Shown here piece after piece: positions 39,414 to 50,733 of a stretch of 64,000 nucleotides of DNA. The DNA is from Plantago ovata. Taxonomy: Eukaryota; Streptophyta; Magnoliopsida; Lamiales; Plantaginaceae. The notes under the pieces are model-generated. The model saw only the letters and a program-made list of their open reading frames with translations, was not told where the DNA came from and did no database searches. The translations under genes were made by a program, and so were the position numbers. Every line of letters starts with the position of its first letter. Position 1 is the stretch's first letter. Location of the stretch: NCBI GenBank assembly GCA_028274465.1, contig CM051455.1, positions 105,274,942-105,338,941 of the forward strand, read 5' to 3'.

Positions 39414-40600
39414 TGATGAACGTGTATTTTACACCTTCATTCGAGTCTTTTTTCACCTATTTAGCTATCCTCTATGTTAATTTAGCTATATTTTAGTGCA
39501 TTTTATTAGAATAGTGTCACGTTTCCCTTTTCTTATCATTTTTCAGGTTTTAGGTGAAAAACGTGATTTTTCGGACAATTATATTGAAGAGAATGAAGAA
39601 TCGGTGTTCCGAGGACATTCGTGGAGTATCTAGAAGGTTCCGGATGAGATTTGAGGTCTAGGGGTCGAGTTTCAAGGCTTAAAGGTCACTAGAAGGCAAA
39701 ATCCGAGTCCGAAAAGGAAAAGAAGACCAAAATGCGTCTCCACCGATGGGAGCTCCCGGGCGGTTCGCCCGGGATGTGGGGCAGTTCGCCCCACACCAGG
39801 CGGTTCGCCCGGTGTCTGGGGCGATTCGCCCCACACCTTCCGAACTCCTATATATAGTTGCTTCTGTTTCTACGTTTTGCACACTTTCTCAGACCTTTTT
39901 TCATAATTTTCAAATTGGTTTTAGATAGGAATTCTCCAGAGCCTGTTCTGGGAATTCTTAGCATAGGAGACTATTTTTCTTATCAATTTGGAGGATTATC
40001 TTGCTTGTGAGTTCGCAATTCTTCGGAGATTGACAACCTTCGTCGGTAACATTGTATCTCACGATTTTTCTATTTATATTTATATCTTTCAACATGTTTT
40101 CATTCAATCTTGCTTTGATTTCTGTTGATGGCATGACATCTATGAGTAGCTAAATCTATCGTTGGTGATAGTATGTGATTTCTTAGTTAGGGTTCTTAAT
40201 TATGCATGATGGTTGTAACGCGAATCAGATTGCTTCATTTCTTTGATCTATCTAAGCCCTCTATCTTCGTAGTGTTGAATTGAACGGAACACGTTGGACA
40301 ATTCATGATCTTAGATTTCTATGCAAAACGATCGGGTACTTCATACATGATTATTAACCTGATGCTTTGAATGATCATACTATCACTAACTTCCATTATC
40401 TTTGATAAGAAAAATCTGTGCTAAGTCGTTTGTTGAGTTTATAGTTTAAGTTAAATTAGATAAAGCTAGTTATAGTCCTTAGAGATCGACACTCGAGGTT
40501 ATTTTACTGCTACACTACGGTTTTCGTTGTAGTTGTGAATTGCCTTTGGCTGAAAACAAATTTATTTGATTAACTGAGTCTTACAAACTCCGGTTCATCA
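39414..40600 (+). repeat. Ath-i 5' LTR (1187 bp)
   Basis: The ends are TGATGAACG and GGTTCATCA. A palindrome array (39750-39835) is followed by TATATATAG near 39850. Confidence 0.92.
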
Positions 40601-40603
40601 AAT

Positions 40604-40621
40604 TGGCGCCGTTGTCGGGGA
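40604..40621 (+). promoter_or_regulatory. Ath-i primer binding site, tRNA-Asp type
   Basis: It reads TGGCGCCGTTGTCGGGGA, one difference from the tRNA-Asp complement. Confidence 0.85.
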
Positions 40622-41035
40622 CTATACTCCTTTTTTCTGTTTAGCTTATATATATTTTCAGCATTCAATTCCCAGTTTTAGTAGTTTAATTTGATCTCTC
40701 TGATACTCTCCTCTTAGCTTGTTACAGATAGTGTATGCGAAGTACACGATCTAGAGGAACACCGCTTGCTGAACCAATCGTTGAAATCGACAGAGTCTAC
40801 CACCAAAGAAGGCGACTACTTTGACGACGTGAACTAGAGGAAATAGAGGATACCGATTTCTCTGAATCTCTACACAGTCTTTTTAAGGAAATCGTCGGAA
40901 TGGCAGAAGCTAGACCACTGAAATCATGGGTTCAACCCACCAAGGATCGTATGAGGGGACGGACGATTGTTCTTTCGCCTGCAACTCGAGATCTGGAAAT
41001 AAAAAACCACGTGTCAACTTCTGAGGTTCTATGGC

Positions 41036-42889
41036 TTGTCTAGGGAAGACGTGATGGGGTACTTGCATGATATCGATGACTTCGTCAACCAACTTCCACG
41101 ACCCGGAGCTGAAATAACAGCGGATGAGTTGAGAATGAAGGTTTTTGCTATGGGACTTGGCGACAGGGCCAAGTCATGGTTGAGTTCTCTACCGGCGGGT
41201 TCGCTTGACACTTGGGCAAAGGTTTTTTCAGCATTCATGGAGAAATACTTTCCTCACACCTTGACTACCGCGCTTAAGGCGCAAATCACTGGATTCAAAC
41301 AAGACTATGATGAGACCATCTACACCGCGTTTGAGAGGTTCCAAGATCTCATGAACAAGTGCCCTCACCATGGTTTTGAGCTTTCGGATCTTGTCCAACA
41401 CTTCTACAATGGACTAACCTTTGAGAATCAGCAAGTGGTGGATTTCCAATGTCGTGGCAATATTTGGGAGGAAACCGCGGAAGCCGTTTGGGCGGTTTTC
41501 GAAAGACTTGCTAAGGGTTCGCAATTCAAGGATCCAAGAGCAATGGTTAGGAGACGTGGACCTGAAGCTCCACCTACTCAGGAGGCCCCTATGTATGGGG
41601 GGAATGGGGATCGATTCGAGTGCTTTACCAATGAGTTGAAACAAGTCCTCAAGAGCTCCGCTGGAACAGCTATGTCGAACGAAGTTTGCCGAATATGCAA
41701 GAACTATGGGCATGGAGCTCATATGTGTAGATCGGAGCTTGCATATGATGATGGCAATTGGGCTCAAAGAGGCGAAGAGGAAGCTTTTGCTGCGGAATTT
41801 GATACTCAAGAAGCTAGCTATGGACAAGATGGTAGGAATCCTCGAGGTGGATTTTGGAGAAGAGGGTTCCGAAACAATCAAGGATATGCACCGGCTAGGC
41901 AAACTTATGGCACTAACCAAGACCGTAGTAAGCTTAGCTATGGTAATGATCACTGCGAAAATCCCGCTCCCAAAGAGCAACCGAAGTCGAAGACGGCTCT
42001 ACTCATGGAAAACTTGCAGAAAATGGTTGATCACACCCAAAGTTTTCTTAAGCGTTATGAAGAAGATTCTGAGAAGACTAGGGCGAGGCTGGATCGTTTG
42101 GAAGAGAGCACTAGGCTTGCCCATCAAAAGATGCAAGAGTTGATTGACCGTGGAGCGAGTAGGGAGCAAGGGAAGTTTCCTAGCAACACTAAGAAGTCGA
42201 TGTTTATTACCTTGATGGGTGATCTTCCTGTTGAAATCACCATCAAGAAGGTTGCTAAATGTGAGTGTTGCAAGGATGGAGAACCTCCACTAGCCAAGGA
42301 AGAAGAGAAGGACCTTGGATTTTATGTGAGTGATGAGGAGCAAGAGGATCCCGAGCCAATCCCTGAGAGTTTCGATGTTAAGGTTGGGATTGGCGAACTT
42401 GAAGATGTTCGTGCTACACTAGATACGGGATCTTACTCTAATGTGCTCCCAATGAATGTGTTTGAGAAGAGTAGCCTTGGAAAACTATCTGAGCATAAGG
42501 CTATTGTGCAATTGGCGGATGGATCCTTTGTGAGACCCGAAGGCGTTGTGAAGAATGTATTGGTTAAGATTGGTGAAGCTTATGTGTACACCAACTTTGT
42601 AGTTATGCCGGCATCTACACCTGGGATAGGGGATGTTGTTCTCTTGGGGCGGACGTTCTTGACTAAGCTACGCTCAGTGATAGACATCTACCGAAGAACT
42701 TGCACCATTGAGGTGGATGGCGAGCAACATGTGTTGCGAGCCATATCTGATCCAAATATTCACTTCAATGCTTCTCACACAATTAACTACTTTGGATTTG
42801 CTGTCTATGTTCATTCTCATTCACAGGTTCGTGGCATGAGGAAAAGATCCATGAAGGGGAAGTCTAGTACCCGTAAGGGCAAGACCTAA
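41036..42889 (+). CDS. Ath-i Gag-protease polyprotein, 617 codons in the main open stretch
   Basis: Coding sequence of this gene begins upstream near 40735 (related to MPHTRSRGTPL in Ath-j); the long open stretch starts at 41036. Residues about 1-165 are a Gag capsid domain (LRMKVFAMGLGDRAKSWLSS, FMEKYFPHT, CPHHGFELSDLVQHFYNGL). The zinc knuckle is C218, C221, H226, C231. A Gly/Gln-rich linker and a coiled coil (about 317-372) follow. The retropepsin active site is D463-T464-G465-S466, with DVVLLGRTFL near residue 540. Gag packages RNA in particles and the protease matures it. The frame ends at TAA (42887-42889), ahead of a GGGAGGCAAC motif. It is the best-preserved gag-pro gene in the window. 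No polymerase is fused to it. Confidence 0.85.
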   Translation: MSREDVMGYLHDIDDFVNQLPRPGAEITADELRMKVFAMGLGDRAKSWLSSLPAGSLDTWAKVFSAFMEKYFPHTLTTALKAQITGFKQDYDETIYTAFERFQDLMNKCPHHGFELSDLVQHFYNGLTFENQQVVDFQCRGNIWEETAEAVWAVFERLAKGSQFKDPRAMVRRRGPEAPPTQEAPMYGGNGDRFECFTNELKQVLKSSAGTAMSNEVCRICKNYGHGAHMCRSELAYDDGNWAQRGEEEAFAAEFDTQEASYGQDGRNPRGGFWRRGFRNNQGYAPARQTYGTNQDRSKLSYGNDHCENPAPKEQPKSKTALLMENLQKMVDHTQSFLKRYEEDSEKTRARLDRLEESTRLAHQKMQELIDRGASREQGKFPSNTKKSMFITLMGDLPVEITIKKVAKCECCKDGEPPLAKEEEKDLGFYVSDEEQEDPEPIPESFDVKVGIGELEDVRATLDTGSYSNVLPMNVFEKSSLGKLSEHKAIVQLADGSFVRPEGVVKNVLVKIGEAYVYTNFVVMPASTPGIGDVVLLGRTFLTKLRSVIDIYRRTCTIEVDGEQHVLRAISDPNIHFNASHTINYFGFAVYVHSHSQVRGMRKRSMKGKSSTRKGKT

Positions 42890-42938
42890 GGACCGCGAAG
42901 AAGTCGAGTCAGAGACTTTTTAAACAATGGCGCTATCC

Positions 42939-42948
42939 GGGAGGCAAC
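42939..42948 (+). promoter_or_regulatory. GGGAGGCAAC motif after Ath-i gag-pro
   Basis: The context AATGGCGCTATCCGGGAGGCAAC lies about 50 bp past the gag-pro stop. The same motif is at 18139-18148 (Ath-f), 47487-47496 (Ath-j, complement) and, with one change, 10608-10617 (Ath-c, complement). Ath-j is inserted at its 3' edge. Its role is unknown. Confidence 0.6.
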
Positions 42949-44104
42949 TGATGAACCGTAGAATTTGTCAGATTCTAATTAAAATAAATTTGTATTAAGC
43001 CAAAGGCAATTCACAACTACAACGAAAATCGTAGTGTAGCAGTAAAATAACCTCGAGTGTCGATCTCTAAGGACTATAACTAGCTTTATCTAATCTAACT
43101 TAAGAATATAAATCAACAGACGACTTAGCAAATGTTTTTCTTAACAGATAATGGAGATTGGTGATAGAATGGTCATTCAAAGCATAGCAGGTTAATAATC
43201 ATGCATGAAGTCCCCGGTTTTGCATAGAGATCTTTGATCAATGAATTGTCCAATTGTGTTCCGTAATTATTCAACACTACGAAGATAGAGGTTTTAGATA
43301 GATCAAAGAAATAAAGCAATAACTCAAAGTATAATGCGCGATATAGCCATTAGCATAATTATTAACCCTTCGCTAAGAAATCACATACTATCACCAACGA
43401 GAAGTTTAGCTACTCATAGATGTCATGCAATCAACAGAAATCGTAGCACGAATGAATGAAAACATGTTGAAAGATATATAAATATAAATAGAAAAACTGT
43501 AAGATACAATGTTACGAAGGTTGTCAATCTCCGAAGAATCGCGATCTTACAAGCTCCAAAACGCTAAGAAAAAGTATCTCCTAAGCTAAGAATCCCCAGA
43601 ACAGGCTCTGAGAATTCCTACCTAAAACTAATGAGAAAGGTGAGAGAAAAGGTCTGGAAAAGTATGAAAAACGGAAAAAACTGAGCAACTATATATAGTG
43701 ATTCGGCAGGTGTGGGGCGATTCGCCCCACGTCCCGGGCGACTCGCCCGGGAGGTTTTTTCGGCCATATACGCGTTTTCGACGCGTTTTTGGATTTCTTC
43801 TCCTTTTCGGACTCGGTTTTTGCCTTCTAGTGACCTTTTAGCCTTCAGACTCGACCTCTAGACTTCAAATCCTATCCGGAATCTTCTGGATACACCAAAT
43901 AGGCCTTCGGAACACCAATTCCTTGTCTACTTCAATATAATTGTCCGGAAAACCTCATTTTTCACTCAAAACATGTAAAATACAAACTAAAGGGAACGTG
44001 ACACTATTCTAATAAAATGCACTAAAATATAGCTAAATTAACATAGAGGATAGCTAAATTGGTGAAAAAAGACTCAAATGAAAGTGTAAAATACACATTC
44101 ATCA
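42949..44104 (-). repeat. Ath-j 3' LTR (1156 bp)
   Basis: In window orientation it begins TGATGAACC and ends ATTCATCA. A palindrome array lies at 43705-43755, beside CTATATATAG near 43690-43699. Confidence 0.9.
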
Positions 44105-45650
44105 AACTCCCCAAACCGAACCTTTGCTTGTCCTCAAGCAACTAAGCTAGACTCTAATGCAAAAAACAATGCAACACAAAAAATGGAGTCTCATGTCAAA
44201 TGAAATGAACTAATCTATTGAATCTATCAAAAATCATATGAACAAAAAACCATACAAATCATAACATGAATATAGGTTGAAGAATGCCTCGATTGACTCA
44301 TACACATTCACATAAGCACTTATGTAAAGACAAGATAGTCTCTCGTAACATTCTCTACCTGGACCTAGTCAGTGACGACGTAATGAAACATGTTAGAATA
44401 CGAATGGTTGTCCCGTGCCTATGAAACTGAGGACTTACTGCTGTTCACCAAGTTAAGACTTTTCCTCAAAGAGGTCGAACCAATACTGGCTCTCATCAAA
44501 CGAAGGAGGGTTCCCTAAAAAAGATAACACTCCCCTATTCTACCCATCTCTCAAGCAAAGCCTTAAGCTATTCACCACTTCCTGAATGGCAGGACGAGGG
44601 TGGTCTAGAACAGATGACACTCAAACGAAAAGAAAAGATAGAAAACTAGAACACGATCACGAACATTACAAGAATTGGAAAATGAGACACAACACTTTGC
44701 TAAACTGCTTTTTGGCTTTCTCTTTTTTTGGACCCTTCTTTGCTTTTTTGGGGTCTTTTCTTTTTTTCCTTCCTTTTTTTCTTTTCCAGATTTTTTTTCT
44801 TTTTTTTCTAGAATTTTTCTTTTTCTCTTTTTTTTTTGATTTTTTTAGCCAGCAGTAGCACAACGAAAAAGAAACAAAAATTACTCACAAACGACTTCCC
44901 CAAACCTATTCGAAAGAATAGGTTGGAGTACAAAATTTACGAAAAAGAAAAAATAAATTCACAACACAAAATTGAAAAACGAAAAACAAGTCTAACGATA
45001 GCGTAACCCCCTCCCCAAACCTATTCGAAAGAATAGGTTGCAAACAAAGGATCGCACAATCTCCCACTACCTCCTTCCTAGGCATTTAGCAATCTCAAAG
45101 CAAGGTGAAGACTTGTTGCCTCTTAGGTACATAATTACTCGGGAAAACAACCATAAGACCCTAACATGCATCATCCTATTATAAAGGCCTTCGTGAACCG
45201 CAGTAGAGAAAACACCACTAAGTGATGTCGAGACTACCAAGCTTAACTAAGTGCAATGCATAAATGTGACAAGCCAAGCGAGAAAAACCTCAAACAAATT
45301 CATAGAGATAAAGCATATGATTAATGGCATAATTAGTTGATCTACCCAATAAAAAAGTTCAAAACATTTGGCAATAAACTCCACATAAAACATGCAAGAC
45401 TATTCTAGGATGAATGTAGTGTATGCAACTAAAAACTAAGAAAGTAGTAAACGTGCAAATGCAAATGCAAACAAAAAGCAAGATACCAATCAACACAAAG
45501 ACAAACAATACTTAACATCACGGTTCACATCCCATCCCCCTTATGAAACTTAAGCTAGTCCCTAGAAAAAGAGATTGAGTAATAACAAGTGATACTAGAT
45601 GTTACCGAACGGTTTGGTCTCGGTCGGCTGAGAGTGGACATGTGAAAAGA
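44105..45650 (-). other. Ath-j 3' non-coding region
   Basis: On the minus strand it holds two hairpin modules (45037-45020 and 44922-44905), a purine-rich tract (about 44850-44700), the conserved block (about 44600-44270) and a polypurine tract CGGTTTGGGGAGTT at the LTR. Open frames here are low-complexity artefacts. Confidence 0.75.
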
Positions 45651-46949
45651 CTAGTTATCGGGATTGTCATCCCCATAATAGTCTCTCCACATGTCAGACA
45701 GGAGATCCTGTTGCCGCGGGATGAGCTGTTGTTGCTCCCACCTTACCTGCCTATCCTCTCGGCGATGCTCCTCAAATATCTCCCAATCGCGGTTGCGCTG
45801 GGCAATGTGCCCGTCGAGGTCTTGTCGCATTCCTTGGACAGTAGTGGTCAAGGCTGCAACACTATCAGTGATATGGGCCCGAAAATCAGAGATGTCAAAG
45901 CCTTGAGACCCATGTGGTGCTCGAGGCGGTGCATGTGGTGCTCTATGGACAAAAGGAATATCCGGGATAGGGGCTCGGCCATCATCAGCTTCCATAGCAT
46001 CCTCATAATCATTTTCATTATCTGAATCGGTCGGTTGGAAGGGTGCTTCCACATCAGCAACGGCAGCCGTGGGGTTCTTCATTTGATACCTAGTAAGTCT
46101 CACATCAATAGTCGAAGGTGAAAGGGCAGCGACCTCGCAATCCCCCTCATCAATGTCCTCGACCCCGTAATATTTGCAGTAGGCAGTGATGAAGCTCGGA
46201 AAGATGAAGGGATTCTTCTTCTTTTCCCAGTGGCGCTCATACTCGGCATACATGATGTGACCGATGTCGATTCGATGCTTGCCTATCAAGTAGTAGAGGA
46301 GCTCGGCGTAATTTGGTTGTATCCAAGTGTCATTCTTTCTAGGGATCAAGTTGAAGATGCAGAATTTCATCATCACCTTAGCTTCGATGCTAAGGTCACT
46401 CTGACGGATCCGTGCAGGTTGTGCTCCGGTTTCTGGATACCTGTACTCCCTGTTGTAGATCGCATCTGTAATGTTACTTCCTATCCCCCTAGAGGCCCTT
46501 GAATACTCGTAGGCGTGGTTGCTTCCTGTGAACTCCCGTTGCCCAAAATGGATGAATGCAGATATTGAGGCCGGCGTCCATGGTACAATTAGGCCTCGAA
46601 CGAGTACCCCCTCCTTCTCCTCAAGATCAGTGAATCCAGCGTAGAACTCATGGAGGAGGCTCATGTCGTACCCCTTGAATCTGTTTGAAGTATACCAACC
46701 CCAATTCCTTTTACTCGCCAATCGGGAGAGCGTCCTTTACCCTGCCATGTTAGCTACTTCATCCGGAATATCTATCCGTTTGTCTGGTATAATCGATCTC
46801 CCACCTTGGGCTAGCTCCACTTCGAGCCTCTGTCGGACATCTATTGCAGCTAGAGACAACTCGTACATCTCGTGGGAAGGTTGGGAGCTTGATGCTACCC
46901 CCTTACCCTTCTTGCTCGAGCCAGCTTTCTTCGATCCTCGTGGAGCCAT
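45651..46949 (-). pseudogene. Ath-j second gene (PF20167-like)
   Basis: The start ATG is at 46949-46947. The first 70 codons are basic (GSKKAGSSKKGKG) with a helical ELSLAAIDVRQRLEVEL segment. The main 356-codon stretch (46721-45651) holds LLHEFYAGFTDLEEKEG, VRGLIVPWTPASISAFIHF, REFTGSNHAYEYSRASRG, MKFCIFNLIPRKNDTWIQ and KKNPFIFPSFITAYCKYYGV. An acidic linker, GSQGFDISDFR and a Gln/Arg-rich helical tail follow. The order fits the 'putative plant transposon protein' domain. It is the most complete copy here, with about one break. No signal peptide or membrane segment is seen, so an envelope role is doubtful. Confidence 0.65.
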
Positions 46950-47542
46950 GATTCCTCAAATCTGAAGATTGAATGAACTAGGAAGAAATTTGTTCGGATG
47001 AAAAGAAAGAGCACGTAACGAGCTTCGATTGAAGCTAAAGAACACACAATTTGATGGAGTAATGAAGATTTTATGAAGGATTGAAGAGATTTTGAAAATT
47101 TGGGAGTTTTTGGAGTTAGAAGGTGAAAGAGATGAGAAAAATGAAGAAAATGGGGGCTAGCCCCGTTTTTAATTCTGCAGATTACGTGGGGCGAGTCACC
47201 CCGGGTGCGGGGCGAGTCGCCCCGCACGTCCAGAGAGCACCGTGCTCTCTGGACGTGCGGGGCGATTCGCCCCCACCCCCGAGGTGGGGAGACGAAACTT
47301 TCGGAAAAAAAAACGCGGTTTTTAATCCCCGAAAACCATTGTACTCATAAAACCACTCGAAAAAGTTCACTCAAACACAAACATAAGCACATACGACATA
47401 GAGATGAACAAATTTACATATGAAAAGCAAATTGTTCCATGTATGAATGATGCAAAAAAGCAGTTTAAAAGCGATAAAAACTCCGGGTTGCCTCCCGGAT
47501 AGCGCCATTGTTTATAGTCTTTGACTCGACTCCTTCTTGCGC
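46950..47542 (-). other. Ath-j spacer and leader of the second gene
   Basis: The GGGAGGCAAC motif (47496-47487) and TTTTTATCGCTTT stretch are followed by a palindrome array (47285-47185) and an AT-rich leader. At 46955/46954 the leader (TTTGAG) runs straight into GAATCATGG, where Ath-c and Ath-f have an intron of about 550 bp. Confidence 0.7.
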
Positions 47543-48890
47543 CTAGCTCTTCTTCTTGAGGGTACTAGACTTCCCCTTCACGGATCTTCTCCTCATGCCA
47601 TGAACTTGTGAATAAGAATGAACATAGACAGCAAGACCACAGTAGTTAATAGTGTGAGAAGCATTGAAGTGATCGGGTGGATCAGATATGGCTCGCAACA
47701 CATGTCGCTTGCCATCCACCTCAATGGTGCAAGTCCTTCGGTAGATGTCTATCACGGAGCGTAGTTTAGTCAAGAACGTTCGCCCCAAGAGAACGACATC
47801 CCCCATCCAAGGTGTAGACGCCGGCATAACTACAAAATTGGTGTACACAGAAGCTTCACCAATCTTGACCAATACATTCTTCACAACGCCATCGAGTCTC
47901 ACAAAGGATCCATCTGCCAATTGCACAATAGCCTTATGCTCAGATAGTTTTCCAAGGCTACTCTTCTCAAACACATTCATTGGGAGCACATTAGAGTAGG
48001 ATCCCGTGTCTAGTGTGGCACGGACATCTTCAAGTTCACCAATCCCGACCTTAACATCGAAACTTTGAGGGAGTGGCTCAGGATCCTCTTGCTCCTCTTC
48101 ACTCTCGTCAGAACCAAGGTCCTTCTCTTCTTCCTTGGCCAGTGGGGGTTCTTCCCCCTTGCAACACTCGCAGTTAGCAACCTTCTTGATGGTGATTTCA
48201 ACAGGTAGATCACCCACCAAGGTAATGGACATCGACTTCTCAGTGTTGCTAGGCAGCTTGCCTTGCTCCCTACTTGCTCCTCGGTCGATCAACTCTTGCA
48301 TCTTTTGATGGGCAAGCCTAGTGCTCTCTTCCAACCGATCAAGCCTTGCCCTAGTCTTCTCAGAATCTTCTTCATAACATTTGAGAAAATTTTGGGTGTG
48401 ATCAACCATCTTTTGCAAGTTCTCCATCAGTAGAGCTGTCTTCGACTTCGGTTGCTCTTTCGGAGCGGGATTTTCGCAGTGATCATTACCATAGTTAAGC
48501 CTACTACGTTCTTGGTTAGGGCCATAAGTTTGGCTAGCCGGTGCATATCCTTGATTGTTTCGGAACCCTCTTCTCCAAAATCGACCTCGAGGATTCCTAC
48601 CGTCTTGACCGTAGCTAGCTTCTTGAGTACCAAATTCCGTAGCAAAGGCTTCCTCTTCGCCTCCTTGAACCCAGTTGCCATCATCATCAGACGGCTTCCG
48701 CGGTTTCCTCCCAAATATTGCCACGGCATTGGAAGTCCACCACTTGTTGGTTCTCGAACGTTAGTCCGTTGTAGAAGTGTTGGACTAGATCCGAAAGCTC
48801 AAAACCATGGTGAGGGCACTTGTTCATGAGGTCTTGGAACCTCTCAAACGCGGTGTAGATGGTCTCATCATAGTCTTGTTTGAACCCAGT
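47543..48890 (-). pseudogene. Ath-j gag (part) and aspartic protease, downstream of Cop-3
   Basis: It is closely related to Ath-i. The Gag capsid end (FERFQDLMNKCPHHGFELSD) lies next to the Cop-3 LTR. The following 393-codon stretch has the Gly/Gln linker with GNDHCENP, the coiled coil, the protease site TLDTGSYSNVLP and DVVLLGRTFL. The zinc-knuckle region seen in Ath-i is not present. The gene is interrupted by Cop-3 and is otherwise broken about once or twice. Confidence 0.75.
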
Positions 48891-50467
48891 TGTTGGTCCC
48901 TTTAAACAACAAGAAAAGACTAGAGGGGGGGTGAATAGTCTTTTCAAACTTTCGTCGTTTAAAACTTTCTCAGCAAGTGCTTATTACTTTTCAGTAATGA
49001 GTTTGCTGATACTTAACTTTCTCAGCAAGCGTAAGTTACTTTTCAGTAGCTAGGTTTGCTGATACTTAAAATCAGAGAGCGGAAGTCTTTGATACAATAA
49101 GTGCTCTTTCAGTAAATGAAGGTTTCAGCAAGTGATGTGAGTGACTGTGTACAGAAAGATATGATTTGCTGAAAACTAAGTACAGTAAGTAAATCACACA
49201 AACACTTTTATAGTGGTATCTGAGAGTGGCGTAATCTCTCAACTAATCCACTTTGTCCTTTCTAGGACTGAATCCACTAAGATATGATTGAGGTTCCTTA
49301 CAACTCCTATCTAGAGCGATTCAAACAGAAACCAAAGCACACTTGCTTCGTCTCCAACCTAATCTAGAGAACGCAACCTTGTTCTCCACCAAACTTGGTA
49401 CTTTTAATCAGCAAAACTATGCTCGATTAAGTTCCCCTTGAATATCACGCCTGAAAGGGTGTATTTTCAGTTAGAGAGTTTTGGGGTGAGAAAACTTAAT
49501 TATAACTTATTCAGTTACAACTAGTAATCTAAGAAACAAAACTTTGAATACTTTGCAGTAAACAAGTTTGATTGTTTCTGGTGTCAAGACTTGTTCTTGT
49601 TCAAAAGGAAGAAAGAACACTTAACTAATTTCTTAGTCGTGTAAATTCTACTTCTTCACAAGTAGCTTTCTCAAGCTTTAAGTCTTGGAACGGATCAATG
49701 GCAGTATAGAGAGTTTGAAGGTATGTGAGTTTAAGCACAAGTGAGAGTTTGATCACGTTGTTGACACACTTCAACTCTTTGCCGGATGACCTCTATTTAT
49801 AGTGAAAATAAGGAGCCGTTTGAATTTTAAATTCCAAGGCTTTTGATCCTTAAGATGTCACTATCTTGCTTTTGTACTTTCAGCAACGTCCTTGTTTGTC
49901 TTCTAGTCTTCATGTCCTTCGCGTGCAAGCTTTGCATTTAATGCTTATTTGAATAGAATTCAAACAGTAACAATGGAGCGCAAATGTAAGTACTTTCAGC
50001 AAGAGGTCACATATGTTCCATCAGCAAGTGGTCAGTCTTAGTTTCAGCAAGCATAACCTACTTTGTCTTTCAGATTTTCACTTATGCAGTGCTGTTGGTG
50101 AAGCAACATGTGCCTTTGTAGATACCAGACTTCAGAAATCTTCTAGTCTTCAGATCTTCGAATTCTTCAAGTCTTCAGATCTTCAATATTCTTCAAGATT
50201 CTGAGCGGTTTCTAAATGCTTTGTTTGTAAAAATAAAGTACATCGTCAGCAAATGCTTCAATAGGTTATTTTCTTTTCAGAAAACAAGATACATCATAAC
50301 CGGTAAAAACCAACATATCTAGCACCTAATCTAAGTCTTCAGCAAACGTTCCTCTTTTAAAATGTCCTTAAAATTCTAAATTCCTATGGATCTTAAGAGT
50401 ACTAGTTACTAGACTTTCCTTAATTTAGCATGGTTAATTGCTCATCAAAATTACAAGTTTCCTAACA
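48891..50467 (-). repeat. Cop-3 3' LTR (1577 bp)
   Basis: In window orientation it begins TGTTGGTCCC and ends TTTCCTAACA. The complement of the polypurine tract (AATTTCCCCCTTTTT) adjoins at 50468. Confidence 0.92.
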
Positions 50468-50733
50468 AATTTCCCCCTTTTTGATGTTAGCAATCCATGG
50501 CTAAATTAATTGTTACCCTTTTAGAGGTTTCTGATGTTGAATAAATCAGTTGATTAATGCAAGCATACTTGAATAATTAAACAGTAAGCATAAGTAAATT
50601 GCATAATCAAAAACCAATAAGAGTCAAAAGCTTCATTGCTGATAGTTATCTTTCAGAAGTTTACAAGAAGTAGCAGAGATAACTTTAAACAGAATCAGCA
50701 AACAAACACTTCAACAAAAACTATTACAGAGAG

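Noticed and set aside
41414-41980. 188-codon frame on the minus strand (also 14050-14610 and 48452-48829 on antisense strands)
   Set aside because: They are antisense shadows of gag-pro genes, with no similarity to known proteins.
42949-42956. tRNA gene near the primer sites
   Set aside because: The tRNA-like matches (18 bases at most) are primer binding sites only; no cloverleaf sequence adjoins them.
45651-46949. Envelope glycoprotein identity for the second gene
   Set aside because: The position fits an env-like gene, but no signal peptide, membrane segment or cysteine pattern is visible; the PF20167-like reading fits better.
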